Below, piece after piece: positions 4,116 through 5,799 of a stretch of DNA of 5,799 bases; within the stretch, counting starts at the first letter, position 1, and every line of letters begins with the position of its first letter. The translations under genes and the position numbers were made by a program. The DNA comes from Nitrosopumilales archaeon (GTDB lineage: Archaea > Thermoproteota > Nitrososphaeria > Nitrososphaerales > Nitrosopumilaceae): positions 1 to 5,799 of the forward strand of contig JAEHKQ010000176.1 in assembly GCA_016838795.1 (NCBI GenBank), in the 5' to 3' direction. Under the pieces are notes generated by a model that saw only the letters and a program-made list of their open reading frames with translations, was not told where the DNA came from and made no database searches.

Positions 4116-4548
4116 TTTGAATTGATTTTTTATTTAGTCTGAATGCAAACAGGGTTGTCAAAAGAACCATAGCAAATAGGAGAATTGCAATTCCTAGGTG
4201 TATTGAAACTAAAACAGCATGAAGCTTAAGATCAATTACTAAGGCACCAAGACTAATTTGAGTTACAACAAAAATTGCAGCTAAGGTACTGGTGAGTTTA
4301 ATTTTGCTTTCAGAATTCTTAGTCAGCCAACAGCCAATTGTTGTTGCAATTACAAGAATACCAGTAATAGCTGCAATGAATCTATGTGTCCATTCAATAA
4401 AATATTGCTCATCTGGAAAAATTCCACTTGGACAGAATGGCCAATCAGGACAAGTAAGACCTAAACCAGCAGCTGAAATATATCCGCCAATAAACATTAG
4501 TGAGTACAAAACGATCAGGGTTGTTAATGATAGATACTTGAGAATCAA
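4105..4548 (-). CDS. ctaA: Haem A synthase, half-size archaeal CtaA/COX15 type
   Basis: A 147-residue, four-helix membrane protein (helices about 5-28, 56-76, 85-105 and 111-136). Haem A synthase oxidises haem O to haem A for aa3-type oxidases. The family signature is clear: GLTCPDWPFCPSG (Cys33 and Cys39, the external cysteine pair), then Glu52 and His55 in EWTHRFIA, and His110 and His117 near and in the fourth helix. Bacterial and mitochondrial enzymes have eight helices from an internal duplication. This protein corresponds to one half, like the short archaeal forms (Aeropyrum type), which presumably dimerise or work with one haem site. The start is TTG at 4548, two bases after the stop of the cupredoxin gene, so the two are almost certainly co-transcribed and perhaps translationally coupled. 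The last 11 bases overlap the 3' end of the YtkA-like gene on the other strand. Confidence 0.85.
   Translation of the reverse strand: MILKYLSLTTLIVLYSLMFIGGYISAAGLGLTCPDWPFCPSGIFPDEQYFIEWTHRFIAAITGILVIATTIGCWLTKNSESKIKLTSTLAAIFVVTQISLGALVIDLKLHAVLVSIHLGIAILLFAMVLLTTLFAFRLNKKSIQTNV
4126..4135 (+). terminator. T-rich terminator of the YtkA-like gene
   Basis: The sequence ttttttattt starts 11 bases after the TAG at 4113-4115. It lies inside the 3' end of the convergent haem A synthase gene. Confidence 0.4.
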
Positions 4549-4550
4549 TA

Positions 4551-5537
4551 TTATTCTACGATGAAAGTTCCTTGCATTCCTTGCAATGAATGTCCTGGAA
4601 CCGTACAGATGTAATAGTAAGTTCCTGGTGCTCCTGCAATGAATGTAATCTCACCAGATTCACCTGGTTTCAATGGATTTGTTGCTGCGGCAATTGCAGA
4701 ATTCCATAGAACACTAATTGGATCTTCAGGATTTGAAACAACGCCAAATGCGTGGAAGGATTTTCCATTATTTACAGCTGTTATGGTAACTTCGTCTCCT
4801 GAATTTACTTTAATTTCTGGATTGTTTCCTTCTTCTCCTGGAAGGGCATTAAACGCCAAAGTTCTAAAGTCATCCGATTCTACAAAATGTAGTTCGAACT
4901 CATGACTCACTCCTGTTGGTGCTGCTGCTTCTCTACTTGGAGCTGCTTTTGCTGCACCAACTATGATTTTACCCATCATTCCTTGTTCTCTGTGACCAGG
5001 AACAGTACAGATGTAATAGTAAACTCCTTCTTTTGATGGAATAAATTCGGATGTTCCGCCTTCTCCAGGTAGTAATGGACTACTTGCAGATGCAATATCA
5101 GAGCCTGAAATAATACCAGTAAATCCCTCTTCTTCTTGAGTCACCCCAAAGGCGTGGAAGGATTTTCCTCCATTTGAAACATCAAAGATTATTTTATCTC
5201 CAACGTTCGCATGAATTTCTGGATTGTTATCAGCTTCACCAGGTAATGCATTAAATGCAAGTGTCCTAAAATCAGAAGACTCGACAAATGTTAGTGTTAC
5301 TTGAATATCTTTTCCAGTTAGAATAGCTGCTGGTATTTCTGATACAGCAGCACTTCTCATAACAACTACAGGTGCTGGACTTGAGATCCAATAATCCCAC
5401 ATACTAAAGAATATCACACCACCAACAATAACAATGCCAAGCATGATTACCATCATTTTTGTGGCTCTTTCTGGACTTGTCCTAAAGATGGGGTATTCTT
5501 GCTCTCCCTTTGAACGTTCTGTTTCTGGATAACTCAA
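4551..5537 (-). CDS. Membrane-anchored tandem cupredoxin (two type 1 copper domains)
   Basis: A 328-residue protein. Residues 1-27 are cytoplasmic, 28-48 form one transmembrane helix, and 52-76 are an Ala/Ser/Pro-containing linker. Cupredoxin 1 spans about 77-194; a second linker (195-211) leads to cupredoxin 2 (about 212-328). Each domain has a full type 1 copper ligand set: His128, Cys177, His182, Met187 and His262, Cys311, His316, Met321, in GKSFHAFGV and YYYICTVPGH contexts. The C-x4-H spacing is azurin-like. There is no second cysteine, so this is not a CuA site. The domains are close paralogues: residues 84-108 and 218-242 match at 22 of 25 positions. It sits directly after coxA, where subunit II is expected. 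I infer an electron donor to, or subunit-II-like part of, the oxidase, consistent with ammonia-oxidising archaea using blue-copper carriers. The TTG start at 5537 is supported by GGTGA (5544-5548), which overlaps the coxA stop codon. Confidence 0.88.
   Translation of the reverse strand: MSYPETERSKGEQEYPIFRTSPERATKMMVIMLGIVIVGGVIFFSMWDYWISSPAPVVVMRSAAVSEIPAAILTGKDIQVTLTFVESSDFRTLAFNALPGEADNNPEIHANVGDKIIFDVSNGGKSFHAFGVTQEEEGFTGIISGSDIASASSPLLPGEGGTSEFIPSKEGVYYYICTVPGHREQGMMGKIIVGAAKAAPSREAAAPTGVSHEFELHFVESDDFRTLAFNALPGEEGNNPEIKVNSGDEVTITAVNNGKSFHAFGVVSNPEDPISVLWNSAIAAATNPLKPGESGEITFIAGAPGTYYYICTVPGHSLQGMQGTFIVE
4570..5300 (-). repeat. Internal duplication within the cupredoxin gene
   Basis: The two cupredoxin-coding halves are recognisably similar in DNA as well as protein. 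The segment around 4569-4622 parallels 4977-5030, sharing cattccttg, gtacagatgtaatagtaa and neighbouring bases. The segment around 4847-4885 parallels 5249-5288. This indicates a tandem domain duplication that is not ancient enough to be erased, or one kept similar by gene conversion. Confidence 0.6.
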
Positions 5538-5543
5538 TTATTT

Positions 5544-5548
5544 CACCT
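5544..5548 (-). promoter_or_regulatory. Ribosome-binding site GGTGA of the cupredoxin gene
   Basis: On the minus strand GGTGA follows directly from the coxA stop (TAG shares its G) and lies six bases before TTG at 5537. It decides that start and indicates translation within the operon after coxA. Confidence 0.5.
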
Positions 5549-5799
5549 AATCATGATGTGGAGTTTTTTGCTGATATGGATAATAGTATTTTCCACCCAG
5601 TTCAAATGGATCTTCCATGTCAGCTGGTTTTCCTTTACCCATACTGTAGATGAAGTTTCCTAACCAAATCGCTGCGCCAGCTGCTAGTAACATTGCGCCG
5701 AAAGTAATGATCTGATTCATTGCAATCCATTCAGGGAATGGTGGATAGTCGTAAACTCTTCTTGGCATTCCAAACAATCCAAGAACATGTTGTGTAAAG
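5547..5799 (-). CDS. coxA: Haem-copper oxidase subunit I, 3' end only
   Basis: The frame is open to the right edge of the window, so only about the last 83 codons are present. Reading inward from the edge it gives FTQHVLGLFGMPRRVYDYP. The HxxGxxGMPRR-xxDYP block is the conserved motif just before the last helix of subunit I in aa3-type oxidases. It is followed by the final transmembrane helix (about 23-45 residues after GMPRR) and a short cytoplasmic tail rich in Tyr, Lys and His (ending KTPHHD). Subunit I holds the haem groups and CuB that reduce oxygen and pump protons; those ligands lie outside the window. The TAG stop at 5547-5549 is nine bases before the cupredoxin start, so it is the upstream gene of the same operon. 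An internal TTG at 5777 is not a real start, because the conserved sequence continues upstream of it. Confidence 0.9.
   Translation of the reverse strand, partial: FTQHVLGLFGMPRRVYDYPPFPEWIAMNQIITFGAMLLAAGAAIWLGNFIYSMGKGKPADMEDPFELGGKYYYPYQQKTPHHD

Noticed and set aside
4292..4905. Plus-strand open frames across the haem A synthase and cupredoxin genes
   Set aside because: They are antisense to genes with clear family motifs and show no domain or start signal.
5775..5777. TTG at 5777 as the start of a separate 76-residue protein
   Set aside because: The conserved oxidase motif continues in frame upstream (FTQHVLG before LFGMPRR) to the window edge, so this is the interior of coxA.

Overview
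The window is AT-rich archaeal DNA and most likely comes from an ammonia-oxidising thaumarchaeon (Nitrososphaerota, Nitrosopumilus/Nitrosarchaeum type). The evidence is the right-hand respiratory cluster: the end of a haem-copper oxidase subunit I, a membrane-anchored protein with two blue-copper domains, and a half-size, four-helix haem A synthase. Other support is the frequent TTG starts, TATA-like boxes about 25-30 bases upstream of starts (leaderless style), and a tRNA gene without an encoded CCA. The assignment is inferred from gene content and was not tested by a search.

Left part (1-2764) looks like an integrated element, partly decayed. A tRNA-Lys(CUU) gene (2765-2838, minus) is followed 44 bases past its 3' end by a 444-codon tyrosine recombinase reading away from it. 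This is the usual layout of an archaeal element inserted at a tRNA 3' end. Beyond the integrase lie three small minus-strand frames: a 45-codon Cys-rich frame (1043-1180), an HNH nuclease whose first codons are cut off by an in-frame TAG (685-948, remnant to 999), and a small hydrophobic frame (417-548). The far left end (1-200) is non-coding and unusual. It holds 15 copies of AGCT in 196 bases, nested palindromes, an 18-base perfect inverted repeat, a 19-base direct repeat and recurrent TGTCAA(G) motifs. No second copy of the tRNA 3' end (attR) is present, so the other end of the element is probably outside the window.

Middle part (2839-3590): an SRPBCC/START-like protein (minus) whose last ~45 residues resemble a ribbon-helix-helix DNA-binding domain. 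It is divergent from the next gene across an ~80-base spacer with a TATA-like box for each direction.

Right part (3591-5799): an exported, membrane-anchored YtkA-like protein (plus) converges on, and overlaps by 11 bases, the end of an oxidase operon read on the minus strand. That operon runs coxA (3' end only), then the double cupredoxin protein (9-base gap), then ctaA-like haem A synthase (2-base gap). Together these encode the oxidase core, a candidate copper electron donor or subunit-II-like component, and the enzyme that supplies haem A. The most notable points are the AGCT-rich structured region, the SRPBCC-RHH fusion, the duplicated cupredoxin with no CuA ligand set, and the nonsense-interrupted HNH gene.
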